Part shown: piece by piece, positions 1 through 9,483 of the stretch
How positions within the stretch are numbered: the first letter of the stretch is position 1
How the letters are laid out: every line of letters begins with the position of its first letter
Assembly (NCBI GenBank): GCA_011390785.1
Contig: JAABRR010000004.1
Location: forward strand, 111,610-175,609
DNA from: Sphingobacteriia bacterium
GTDB taxonomy: Bacteria > Bacteroidota > Bacteroidia > Bacteroidales > UBA7960
DNA: 64,000 bases
Direction of reading: 5' to 3'
Position numbers and translations under genes: made by a program
The notes under the pieces: model-generated
The model's input: the letters and a program-made list of their open reading frames with translations, nothing else
The model's database searches: none
What the model was told of the DNA's origin: nothing

Positions 1-1601
1 GGCCTTGCATAACTCATATAGTCCGTAGATTCGGGATTGTGCTTAATATAGTTCATGAAGGGGTAATCCATTGTAAAAGAGCCAATCCAGGGGTTTTCCT
101 GCATCTGAAAATGAAGGTGGGGGTAAGGTGATCTGCCGGAATTGCCACAACGGCCCAGCATTTGTCCGGCAGTAACTTTATCTCCTTCTTTTACTTCGAT
201 GGAATCTTTTTTCAAATGACTTAATTTGGAATAGGTGTGGTCATCGTGCTTTAAAATCACCGTATTACCCCAGTTATCCTTCAGATTTACCTGCCCGATA
301 ACATTGTCTTCAATATCGTTGGTTACTTTCTCTACAACTCCGTCAGCCGGAGCAATGACAGGTTTGTTGAAGCAATAGTAGTCTTCTGCGTAGTTGCCTT
401 TATTGCTGAATTGCTTATTTTCATTATCTACAATGACAAAATCAAAAGCATGTTTCCACTTGTCCTGATGGGTATATTCACCATCATGTGCCTGCGAAAC
501 CTGCCAGGTACCCCAAAAAGGCAACTTAACCGGAATCAGATGATGATAACGGAACCGTTCTATTTTATTATAAAACGTATAGAGATTCTTTTCGGGCGAA
601 TTGAACTGGAAAAAAACTTCTGAAAGCTTGTGTGAATAATCTACCCTGAATTTCAAAATGTATAAATACAGTAAGGTAACAAGGGTAAAGGGTAGTGAAT
701 ACAAGGGTAATCTGAAGGTATAAAAGATTCCACTCAAACTCAACGTAATCACCGCCACCATAGGGATAAGAACAACCACACTCAGGTAGGACCGTTTGGA
801 AGGTATAAGAAAAAAACCACCTACTGCAATAGATGTAAGGATGTAATTAAACCCAATATAGCTGTAATCGTAACTATTTATCTGAACCCCAATGAGCGAG
901 TAAAATGTCCAGGCTACCAAAAAACCCAGTACAGCCAGTGTGAAGCCAATCCGGCTAAACCAAAGCAACCCCAACGCTATTACAATACCGGCAATAATGT
1001 TATACTGAAAGAATATGGCACTCAGCGATACAAGGAAAGATTTTGGAATTTCTGGCATTGGAAGAGCTGAAAATGATTCGTAAATTCTTACCAGGGGCAA
1101 TCCCCCCAGGGCATAAAACTCATTGAGGGTATAAATGCCCCGCTCGTTTATACCTAACACAGTAAAATTCGAAGATGCCATGAAAAAGGCCCATATAGTG
1201 AGCAAAAAAGGAAAACTCAGAAAGGGCAAGTGATATTTCCCGATAACGCCCTGTAGCGATACAGATACAAACAAGCTGAAGATGGAGGCAATAATAATGA
1301 TAAACACCAGGTGTGGGGAAAAATAGTAATAAACCCCCAGGCCCAAACCGGTAAGAAGACTGTTAAACCCATAAAGCCCTTTGGCTATTACCGATCGGTC
1401 GAAGTTTAGAGCAAACCCCACAATTGAAGTGGTAATTACGGCCAGTAAACCAGCCAATCCGGCAAAAGGATCAAAAAACGAAATAACGATTAATAAGGTG
1501 GCAAACCCTCGGTGATCAGAAAAGAAAACCTGGGAGTAACTGTTAAAGATACTCCGCAGGAAGTGATCGAAATCCGTTTTGGTCATTGGAAATACTTTCA
1601 T
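1..1601 (-). CDS. Urea-transporter-like membrane protein fused to M23 peptidase (3' end outside window)
   Basis: Translated by hand from the minus strand; it runs off the left edge, so the C-terminus is missing (533 codons visible). The N-terminal ~350 residues are strongly hydrophobic with about 10 membrane segments and contain two half-repeats of the urea transporter (UT) signature LPxx[TS]xPF: LPFLSFPF in the first half and LPLYSLPF in the second. The C-terminal part is an M23/LytM-type metallopeptidase domain with HAFDF (zinc His and Asp), a G-rich stretch and the HLHF (HxH) motif. The start is MKVFPM at 1601, because a TAG stop lies two codons upstream; an in-frame ATG at 1586 is an alternative. 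It is the last visible gene of the pqqD-like/ATP-grasp/decarboxylase operon, 49 bases after the decarboxylase stop. UT proteins are channels for urea or small amides, and M23 domains normally cut peptidoglycan cross-bridges; the substrate of this fusion is unknown. Confidence 0.85.
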   Translation of the reverse strand, partial: MKVFPMTKTDFDHFLRSIFNSYSQVFFSDHRGFATLLIVISFFDPFAGLAGLLAVITTSIVGFALNFDRSVIAKGLYGFNSLLTGLGLGVYYYFSPHLVFIIIIASIFSLFVSVSLQGVIGKYHLPFLSFPFLLTIWAFFMASSNFTVLGINERGIYTLNEFYALGGLPLVRIYESFSALPMPEIPKSFLVSLSAIFFQYNIIAGIVIALGLLWFSRIGFTLAVLGFLVAWTFYSLIGVQINSYDYSYIGFNYILTSIAVGGFFLIPSKRSYLSVVVLIPMVAVITLSLSGIFYTFRLPLYSLPFTLVTLLYLYILKFRVDYSHKLSEVFFQFNSPEKNLYTFYNKIERFRYHHLIPVKLPFWGTWQVSQAHDGEYTHQDKWKHAFDFVIVDNENKQFSNKGNYAEDYYCFNKPVIAPADGVVEKVTNDIEDNVIGQVNLKDNWGNTVILKHDDHTYSKLSHLKKDSIEVKEGDKVTAGQMLGRCGNSGRSPYPHLHFQMQENPWIGSFTMDYPFMNYIKHNPESTDYMSYAR

Positions 1602-1650
1602 CCGCTATGCTGATAATGCCAAAAAATGGCGGCGTATCATTTGATGATTT

Positions 1651-3009
1651 TTAAAGTGTGAATTTACGCAAATGTTCTGGTACCCGATCAAGAGCATTCA
1701 TGGTTTCATGGTTTTCATTTTCCCTTACGATATAAGGTTTGCCATCCATACCAATCATCACTACTTTGGGCCGGTAGGTAATGAATTGAAGCCACTGGGT
1801 CATATTGTAGGCGCCAATTCTGGGTATTACAACGTGTTCTCCTTTTTCGATTACCGGAAATTGCACAGCACTCCTGATTACATCAATATTCATACACAAA
1901 GGGCCGTAGATAGTGGTGTCGTCCATGTCGGTGTATTGCTCCTGAGCCGGCATAATGGTATGCTCATACCAAAAAGAAGTAAAAAGGTTGTTGATGCCTA
2001 TATCGATGATCATGGAACGGCGCCCGTCGGCAAGTCGTTTGTTGGCAAGCACTGTTCCCAGAAGATAGCCAGCATCATCAATAAGGGCTCGTCCGGTTTC
2101 CAGAATAAGGGTGGGCATTTTATCATACTGAATATCAGAATTATTGAGTGCCTGTGAAATGGCTTCGGCATATTCATCAAATGATGGGCAAGTATCTGAA
2201 CCTGGTAAATATGCCCCTTTTAATGTGTTTTTCGATGCAAATCCACCACCCATGTCAATGTACTTTATGTAATGGTTGAACTTGCGAAAAGTTTTTACCG
2301 CCAGTTCTGCCAGCTTACTGGTAGCAACAGAGTAGGGCATAGGGCTCATGATATAGGTGCCAATATGTGTATGGAGACCCAGTAAATCCAGATTGGGCTG
2401 CGTCATAATTTTATTTATAGCCGACCAGGCTTCGCCGTTTTCATAATTGAATCCAAAACGATCCCATTGCGGATAAATACCTGTATCCATATTTACCCTG
2501 ATGGCAACTTTGGCTTTTTTCTTCAGTTTTTCGGTAATGGCAATCAGTGCGTGTAATTCATCAAAATGATCTAAATGAATGTAAGATCCATTTTCTACGG
2601 CAATGGTAAGGTCTTCGTCTGATTTATCGGGGCCATTAAAAATGATATTGCTTCCGGGCACTCCGTTGGCAATAGCCTTCTGGTATTCAAACCCTGACAC
2701 TACCTCTGCCCATGATCCTTCCTGATGATAAACGTTGCAAACAGCATTGAGATAGTTAGTTTTGTACGACCAGGCCATCTGCACTTTTGGATACCTGGTT
2801 GTGAAAGCTCTAAGCACAGACTGATAAGTATTCCGAATGGTTTTTTCAGAGATAATGTACAAGGGTGAGCCGAATTCTTTAATCAGATCGGCAACCAAAT
2901 TATTATCGATATGTGTTAGGGGTTTAATTTGTGATTTCATCCCGTATTTATCGGGAACTCCTGCTTTTATGCGGGTAATTAGCGGTCTTTCAAATTTTTT
3001 CTTTTCCAT
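1651..3009 (-). CDS. Diaminopimelate-decarboxylase-like PLP enzyme
   Basis: A 452-residue fold-type III PLP decarboxylase of the LysA/ornithine-arginine decarboxylase family. Visible landmarks: SYKTN with the PLP-binding Lys at about residue 83, HTHIGTY around 213, the phosphate-binding MGGGF around 253, LETGRAL near 303, and GPLCMNIDV near 370, matching the conserved Cys-x-x-x-D segment of the family's second active-site half. An N-terminal extension of ~35 residues precedes the fold. It starts 11 bases after the ATP-grasp gene stop, so the two are co-transcribed. No lysine-biosynthesis gene is adjacent, and the active-site spacing differs from housekeeping LysA (HTHIGTY rather than the common HIHIGSQ). 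A specialised role, decarboxylating an amino acid or ligated product for the neighbouring ATP-grasp enzyme, is inferred; true LysA activity is not excluded. Confidence 0.85.
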   Translation of the reverse strand: MEKKKFERPLITRIKAGVPDKYGMKSQIKPLTHIDNNLVADLIKEFGSPLYIISEKTIRNTYQSVLRAFTTRYPKVQMAWSYKTNYLNAVCNVYHQEGSWAEVVSGFEYQKAIANGVPGSNIIFNGPDKSDEDLTIAVENGSYIHLDHFDELHALIAITEKLKKKAKVAIRVNMDTGIYPQWDRFGFNYENGEAWSAINKIMTQPNLDLLGLHTHIGTYIMSPMPYSVATSKLAELAVKTFRKFNHYIKYIDMGGGFASKNTLKGAYLPGSDTCPSFDEYAEAISQALNNSDIQYDKMPTLILETGRALIDDAGYLLGTVLANKRLADGRRSMIIDIGINNLFTSFWYEHTIMPAQEQYTDMDDTTIYGPLCMNIDVIRSAVQFPVIEKGEHVVIPRIGAYNMTQWLQFITYRPKVVMIGMDGKPYIVRENENHETMNALDRVPEHLRKFTL

Positions 3010-3020
3010 TGGGTGGTTAT

Positions 3021-4064
3021 TTATATTTCTCCGTCTATTGATATTTTTCTAAAATCGTTGATGTCGGCAATAAGATCGTAAGAATATCTTACAAACATTT
3101 TTCCTATGTCATACTGCGTCATAGGTTCAACCTTTTTGCCAATAGCCAATAGGGCAAGAGCTTCCGGAATATTCTGGCCAGCACCTACCGCCAGGTAAAC
3201 CCATGCCGGAATGCGCGGATTGATTTCAATCAGGTAATACTCTCCGGCTGCTGTTTTAATCATTTCGAGTTCCATGCCCCCTTTCCATTTCGACTTTTCA
3301 ATCAAACTATGGGTAATATCAAGGAGTTTCTTATCGGCAATGGTGATACCGCTCCATGCCTTTCCCTTGTCGGTAATAAACTGTTTTCGCATAGGCACCG
3401 CCGCGATGGTTTGGCCTTGTCCGTCGCCCAGTGCTACAACATTTACCTCTGTACCTTTTACATACTGCTGAATAATAACAGGCAGGCCCCATTTGGCGTT
3501 AAGAGAATGAAAATACCCGGCAACCTGGTCAGGATTATAGGCCAGATGAGCATCATAAAATTTCCCTTTCACAAAAACCGGGTAGTCGAAATGATCGGTT
3601 ATCTTGGCGATGTCTGCAGCAGATGTCAATGATATACTCTTTGGAACCAGCACGTTGTATTTTTCACCGTACTTTTCGAGTACGTTTTTCTGTCTCTCTT
3701 CAAACTGCGAAAACCCGGGTAAGAAAGCCTTTATACCTTGCTGATTGAGCAAAGATTCTGCCTTCATAAAAGTAAAAAGCTCGGCATCGAGATTAGGGAT
3801 AATCAAATCGAAGGCTGTTTTCTGGTAAATTTCTATCAGCCTGTTAAGAAAAGCTTCGGCTCCGCCTGATGGGTAGGGAATCATGTAAATCTTGTCGGTT
3901 AGCTCCTTCATGTAAATGCCGGGTTCCAGATTTTCATAAACCAACCCAATGATTTTTACATTGAGTTTTGTAGATTCCTTCAACCCCCGTATTACCGGAA
4001 CTCCCGGACCCGGATTGTCTGTATTGTTAAGCCCCGTTATGGCTATGGTTACATCCTTCTTCAT
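3021..4064 (-). CDS. ATP-grasp ligase (CarB-like)
   Basis: A 347-residue ATP-grasp protein. The N-terminus (ITGLNNTDNPGPGVPVIRGL) is a Rossmann-like pre-ATP-grasp domain as in carbamoyl-phosphate-synthase-like ligases; VFVKGKF at ~165 carries the ATP-binding Lys; LEMIKT and the Mg-binding EINPRIPAW (~280) close the active site. Such enzymes join a carboxylate to an amine or thiol through an acyl-phosphate. It lies 5 bases downstream of the PqqD-like gene and 11 bases upstream of the PLP decarboxylase, so a shared pathway is likely. Substrate and product cannot be read from the sequence; amino-acid or peptide ligation is the reasonable inference. Confidence 0.85.
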   Translation of the reverse strand: MKKDVTIAITGLNNTDNPGPGVPVIRGLKESTKLNVKIIGLVYENLEPGIYMKELTDKIYMIPYPSGGAEAFLNRLIEIYQKTAFDLIIPNLDAELFTFMKAESLLNQQGIKAFLPGFSQFEERQKNVLEKYGEKYNVLVPKSISLTSAADIAKITDHFDYPVFVKGKFYDAHLAYNPDQVAGYFHSLNAKWGLPVIIQQYVKGTEVNVVALGDGQGQTIAAVPMRKQFITDKGKAWSGITIADKKLLDITHSLIEKSKWKGGMELEMIKTAAGEYYLIEINPRIPAWVYLAVGAGQNIPEALALLAIGKKVEPMTQYDIGKMFVRYSYDLIADINDFRKISIDGEI

Positions 4065-4069
4065 GCTAA

Positions 4070-4321
4070 TTATTCTCCTTCTGCTTCAAAAAGTTCGTAA
4101 CGCTTTAGCATATTTACAAAATCATCGATATAATGTATGAGCATGGACTTCTCCACATCGTATTCTTCCATTATTTTTTTAGCAATTTCTTCATTCTCCT
4201 TACCTTCTTTTATCATAGCAAGAATAACCTGTCCTGTTTTGTTTACTGTGTAAGAATCACCAGTATTAGCATCAAAGAGAAATCCCGAGTCACTAATGGC
4301 AATATTACTTTTTATTGACAT
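4070..4321 (-). CDS. PqqD-like small protein (RRE-type carrier/chaperone)
   Basis: An 83-residue protein with the layout of the PqqD family: a beta-rich start (GFLFDANTGDSYTVNKTGQVIL, matching the family pattern of a short hairpin followed by 'lN.tg..i...l..G') and then two helices (EEIAKKIMEEYDVEK and IHYIDDFVNMLKRYELFE). PqqD domains bind the leader peptide of ribosomally made peptides (RiPP recognition element) and hand it to a modifying enzyme. It is the first gene of a four-gene minus-strand operon with an ATP-grasp ligase 5 bases downstream. There is no radical SAM gene and no obvious precursor peptide in the window, so its client is unknown. Two short palindromes lie upstream (4443-4460 and 4554-4570). 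Confidence 0.75.
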   Translation of the reverse strand: MSIKSNIAISDSGFLFDANTGDSYTVNKTGQVILAMIKEGKENEEIAKKIMEEYDVEKSMLIHYIDDFVNMLKRYELFEAEGE

Positions 4322-4442
4322 TTTTTAGAAAATTAAAAGTTAAATATTTGGGTTAGAAATCTGACCTTAAAATTAGTTGTTAAATAAGAGAAAAAAAACA
4401 GTAGTAACACGCTTTTTCTGCTTAAAAAAACACCTGGTTATG

Positions 4443-4460
4443 CAGATAGTAACATATCTG
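4443..4460. repeat. Short palindrome upstream of PqqD operon
   Basis: CAGATA-gtaaca-TATCTG is a perfect 6-bp dyad about 120 bases upstream of the PqqD-like gene. Its position would suit an operator, but dyads of this size occur by chance in AT-rich DNA. Confidence 0.3.
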
Positions 4461-4498
4461 AATGTGAGATTAGATAGTGAAAAACTGTAATGGTTTAA

Positions 4499-4530
4499 TT
4501 TGGCGAAAAAAAAACTGAAAAGTATTTTTG
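4499..4530 (+). promoter_or_regulatory. Candidate orphan promoter, plus strand
   Basis: TTTG (4499-4502), a 20-base spacer, then TATTTTTG (4523-4530) match the Bacteroidota consensus TTTG-N19-21-TAnnTTTG. No coding start follows until 4813. A hairpin ATCAGG-caaaa-CCTGAT (4554-4570) and a T-run near 4600 follow, so a short RNA or a long leader for the decayed toxin-antitoxin pair are both possible. A chance match in AT-rich sequence is also possible. Confidence 0.35.
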
Positions 4531-4553
4531 GGGGTTGTTTATAGCTGCAGGAT

Positions 4554-4570
4554 ATCAGGCAAAACCTGAT
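4554..4570. repeat. Short palindrome ATCAGG/CCTGAT
   Basis: A perfect 6-bp dyad with a 5-base loop, in the same gene-free stretch (4322-4812) as the dyad at 4443. It could be the hairpin of a short plus-strand RNA or an operator for the minus-strand operon; no T-run follows directly. Confidence 0.3.
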
Positions 4571-4812
4571 GCTCAAAGAACGGTTAACGATTAAATATAT
4601 CTTTTTTCGTTTAATTTATTACACGAAAATATTTCATAATAGACAACAAGCATTTTCTTTTTTTTATCTTTCTATAAGCCCTTGAAGCACAAGAACAGGA
4701 TCAATAGTTGAATGAATACCTGCAGATTAAAGATGCATGCATGAAGATGTTTCGACTGATTTAGCTATTGTAATTTAATATTCAAATTTCACAAAATTCA
4801 AAATAAGATATT

Positions 4813-5050
4813 ATGTACACAACATATCATTTAAAATCAGCTCTGGAAGTAAGCTCCGATATTTTAGATGCGATTAAAGCTACATTTGAAAGTAAACCTA
4901 TTACTATAAATTATGAAAGAAGACGAAGACGAGCTTGACCTTATGCAAGATTTGAAAACTGTTTTGGATGAACGTCTTCAGGAGGATGAAACCACCTATC
5001 TGACTGTCGAAGAATCGATCAACCAACTCAATAAAAAGTATGGCTTATAA
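4813..5050 (+). pseudogene. Frameshifted antitoxin of a ParE/RelE-type module
   Basis: Two overlapping frames make one protein if a single base is removed. Frame one (4813-4938) gives MYTTYHLKSALEVSSDILDA... and ends in an implausible run of five arginines (NYERRRRRA). Frame two (from the ATG at 4913) gives MKEDEDELDLMQDL...INQLNKKYGL and stops at 5050. Deleting one A in the gaaagaagac run joins them as ...ITINYE|EDEDELDL..., a 78-residue acidic antitoxin-like protein. Its stop overlaps the toxin start by 11 bases, the usual type II arrangement. The 45-residue downstream frame could still be translated alone. Indel at an A-run: real decay or a sequencing error. Confidence 0.65.
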
Positions 5051-5335
5051 AATCATGATTTCGCCACGCGCTCAAAAGGAAATTGAAAACGCCATTGATT
5101 ACTACGCTTTATATAGCGTTGATGCTCCTGAAAATGTCATAGCTGTTCTTAAAGAAAATTATGCAACATTGGAAATAAACCCATTTTTTAAGGTACGTTA
5201 AAAAATGTTCGTTCCTTCAAACTCAAAAAGTTTCGACATTCTATTTATTTTGTAATCAAAAAAAACCAAAACATCATTAAGGTGCTTTCCTGCTTCCACA
5301 ATAAACGAAACCCAAATAAAAGACCGGGATTATAA
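5040..5335 (+). pseudogene. Frameshifted ParE/RelE-family toxin
   Basis: The start MAYKIMISPRAQKEIENAIDYY is typical of ParE/RelE toxins. The frame stops at 5201 after ...EINPFFKVR, but the +1 frame continues as KNVRSFKLKKFRHSIYFVI...NIIKVLSCFHNKRNPNKRPGL and stops at 5335. Adding one base before the AAAAAA run (restoring ...KVRYKNVRSFKL...) gives a 98-residue full-length toxin with the family's C-terminal VLSCFHNKRNP signature. As written, the catalytic C-terminal half is lost, so the toxin should be inactive. It overlaps the antitoxin frame by 11 bases. As with its partner, the indel sits in a homopolymer. Confidence 0.75.
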
Positions 5336-5470
5336 TATGAAATATGCATGAAAAATCACCTGATGGTGTGCCTCCTTTCCATTATTTGAATTTTACCCCA
5401 GGATTTTAGATGGTCAAAAAGATTTCTGAAACTTTCACCCCCCCAATTATTATTTCTACTCAACTGACAT

Positions 5471-5507
5471 AAAAAAAGCCCTGTAACAATTGTCGTCACA
5501 GGGCTTT
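5471..5507 (-). terminator. Terminator of gyrB
   Basis: Perfect stem AAAGCCCTGT / ACAGGGCTTT with a 13-base loop. Read on the minus strand it is followed by a T-run (5471-5474), 21 bases after the gyrB stop. It is also the right boundary of the decayed toxin-antitoxin region. Confidence 0.9.
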
Positions 5508-5527
5508 CAAGGATTATGCAAAACGCT

Positions 5528-7552
<2,025 letters not shown>

Positions 7553-7677
7553 TTATTTGCAGAAAAACAGAGCATTTTTTAGTTTTTTTCAGTAGATTTA
7601 TTTATTTGAATTTCAACTTGTTACGTATTTATCAACGATTTGTTAATAACTCTTGAATACTGAGTAGAAATGGATCA

Positions 7678-7713
7678 TAAAAAAAGCCCCATTTCAGAAA
7701 CAAATGGGGCTTT
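7678..7713 (-). terminator. Terminator of the TPR/outer-membrane barrel operon
   Basis: Perfect 12-bp stem AAAGCCCCATTT / AAATGGGGCTTT with a 7-base loop, followed by five Ts on the minus strand, 19 bases after the stop of the barrel gene. Confidence 0.9.
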
Positions 7714-7731
7714 AAGCTAATATAATAATGT

Positions 7732-9447
7732 TTAAAATGCGTAGGTAACACCACCAAGAACATTAAATCTTTGTGAGGGATAGTTGTACCATCTTTCTAA
7801 GGGTTGATTCTGCATGTTGTTTAACATAAGAAAAACGGAGAGAATTTTTGTATAGCGGTATTCTACCCCAAGGTTTACATCAACGTGAAATCCATGTATT
7901 TCTTCGCTTCTAACACCTAAAGGTGATGTAGAGTCAGGAATTCTGGCATAAACGGAATTTCTGGCAAAAGCATCTGCATTAAAAATAATTTTATCCTGTA
8001 GGTTATACTTTACATTGAGATTTAAACGTAATGTGGGCTCGTGCCATGCGTTGAGCTCATTGTCCAAAGTATATTGAAAGTAGTCTGATCCAAAACCAAT
8101 TTTCAACCGTTCGCCAACATTGGAGAAAATTTCAGCACGGAAATTAAAAACACGTATATCGTCATAAATAACAGAAAACTGGTTTTGTAATGGGGTAGAG
8201 AAATCGGTTACAAAAAACGGGTAATTGTCGATAATACTGTTACTCAAAGAAATATTATACGAAGCAAATGAACTTACTGATCCTTTGAAGCCACCTCTGA
8301 TCTCTGATTTCTTGTTCATAAATGCATAAGGAACAGATGTTTGCATAAAAGGATTTCTTTGTGAAAGTTCTCTCATATTGTTTTTTGTTAATTCGCCACT
8401 CAAACTTGCATAGGCAAATAAAACGTTTTGTATCAAACTGATTTCTCCACCTGCCAACGGGTAAAATCTCATATAGCTGGCTGTATCTGCCTGAATGGAA
8501 GCATTAACACCGATATAAAAGTTGAAATTCTTAAATTTTGCCGAAAGTTTCGGTGCTAGTTTAAACAGGGCTGTGTGTGCGGTGTCAGCCAAATGATTGT
8601 TGTTGTAATAATCGGCAGCTAAATCAAGATGAAATGTTTGTCTTTCGGCAAACCCCATAGGGTCATCTCTGAGTGTTTTTCTAAGACTACCGGCAAATCT
8701 AACCTGTTGTTCTGATGCATCATAAGAGTCTCCCAGGTACTGATATCCTAAAGTAAAACTATGTTGTAGCTTCATGCTATCCAGATAATTGCTTTTAACT
8801 TCCACTACAGGAGAAACGAAGTTAAATCTTTGTCGGTACTGACTACCCTTAAGCGTGTCAATTAAGGCCTGATCTGTAAGTGTATCGGGATTGAAGCCAT
8901 AATAATGGTTCATATTTCGCTGGTATCCAAGATCGGCCTGGAGTGTGTGGTTTCTTAAAAACCGCATCCCTCTTAGGTTTATCTCATTATCGCTATAGGC
9001 ACTGTTAGCCAAATCGTTGATTCCGCCGGCCGAAGACATGTGTTTAACGTGGGCGCCGAAATGATATTCATTGGATCTGAGTGTGTTATAAAACGCCTCT
9101 GCATAGGGTGTCGTGTAATTACCCAGACCACCTCTCACATAACCTTTGTATAACTTGGGAAGGGGCTCACCTCTCATCCTTGCCGGATTAAGGGGTTCCA
9201 TATGAAACCGCACAGGTATTTGCTGTGGGGAAATACTATAGTCAAAGGCAATATCTACCGTCATTGTATCTTCTACCGAAGGATTAAAATTGATTTTAAA
9301 GGCATCGGAGATGGTTGGCTCATAAGGAGCAATAACCTGTACTTCCTGAAATTCAAGTTCTTCCTGTGCTGTAAGGCTCGTAGGCAACAAATTTATTATT
9401 AAGAGAGTTGCTAAAAAAACAAGTTGAAAGGCAGACAACCTTTTCAT
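7732..9447 (-). CDS. Outer-membrane beta-barrel protein, function unknown
   Basis: 571 residues from MKRLSAFQL, with a signal peptide (LVFLATLLIINLLPTSLTAQ). The mature part opens with a short EVQVIAPYEPTISDAFKIN segment and continues as alternating amphipathic strands rich in aromatic residues and ending in Phe (GGVTYAF), the C-terminal signature of outer-membrane barrels. It resembles the barrel part of TonB-dependent receptors, but no plug domain can be recognised. A longer start at 9480 is possible; the 9447 start is preferred because it puts the signal peptide at the N-terminus. It is encoded directly after a giant TPR protein (stop at 9484) and is probably translated from the same mRNA, suggesting the two act together at the outer membrane. 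The function is not known. Confidence 0.75.
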   Translation of the reverse strand: MKRLSAFQLVFLATLLIINLLPTSLTAQEELEFQEVQVIAPYEPTISDAFKINFNPSVEDTMTVDIAFDYSISPQQIPVRFHMEPLNPARMRGEPLPKLYKGYVRGGLGNYTTPYAEAFYNTLRSNEYHFGAHVKHMSSAGGINDLANSAYSDNEINLRGMRFLRNHTLQADLGYQRNMNHYYGFNPDTLTDQALIDTLKGSQYRQRFNFVSPVVEVKSNYLDSMKLQHSFTLGYQYLGDSYDASEQQVRFAGSLRKTLRDDPMGFAERQTFHLDLAADYYNNNHLADTAHTALFKLAPKLSAKFKNFNFYIGVNASIQADTASYMRFYPLAGGEISLIQNVLFAYASLSGELTKNNMRELSQRNPFMQTSVPYAFMNKKSEIRGGFKGSVSSFASYNISLSNSIIDNYPFFVTDFSTPLQNQFSVIYDDIRVFNFRAEIFSNVGERLKIGFGSDYFQYTLDNELNAWHEPTLRLNLNVKYNLQDKIIFNADAFARNSVYARIPDSTSPLGVRSEEIHGFHVDVNLGVEYRYTKILSVFLMLNNMQNQPLERWYNYPSQRFNVLGGVTYAF

Positions 9448-9483
9448 AATTTTTATATCTAAACGACAATAAGTTATCATGGG

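Larger units (their letters stand above)
4322..4812. other. Gene-free AT-rich spacer
   Basis: Very AT-rich sequence between the PqqD operon (leftward) and the decayed toxin-antitoxin pair (rightward). It holds the two dyads and the candidate plus-strand promoter listed separately. A possible TTG-started 67-codon minus-strand frame here looks like noise (Phe/Ser/Lys-rich, no recognisable domain). Confidence 0.6.

Noticed and set aside
1672..2157. 161-codon plus-strand frame
   Set aside because: Antisense to the PLP decarboxylase, whose motifs are clear; no domain in the shadow frame.
4373..4576. 67-codon minus-strand frame as a precursor peptide for the PqqD system
   Set aside because: TTG start, Phe/Ser/Lys-rich noise in AT-rich DNA, no leader-like motif; too weak to call.
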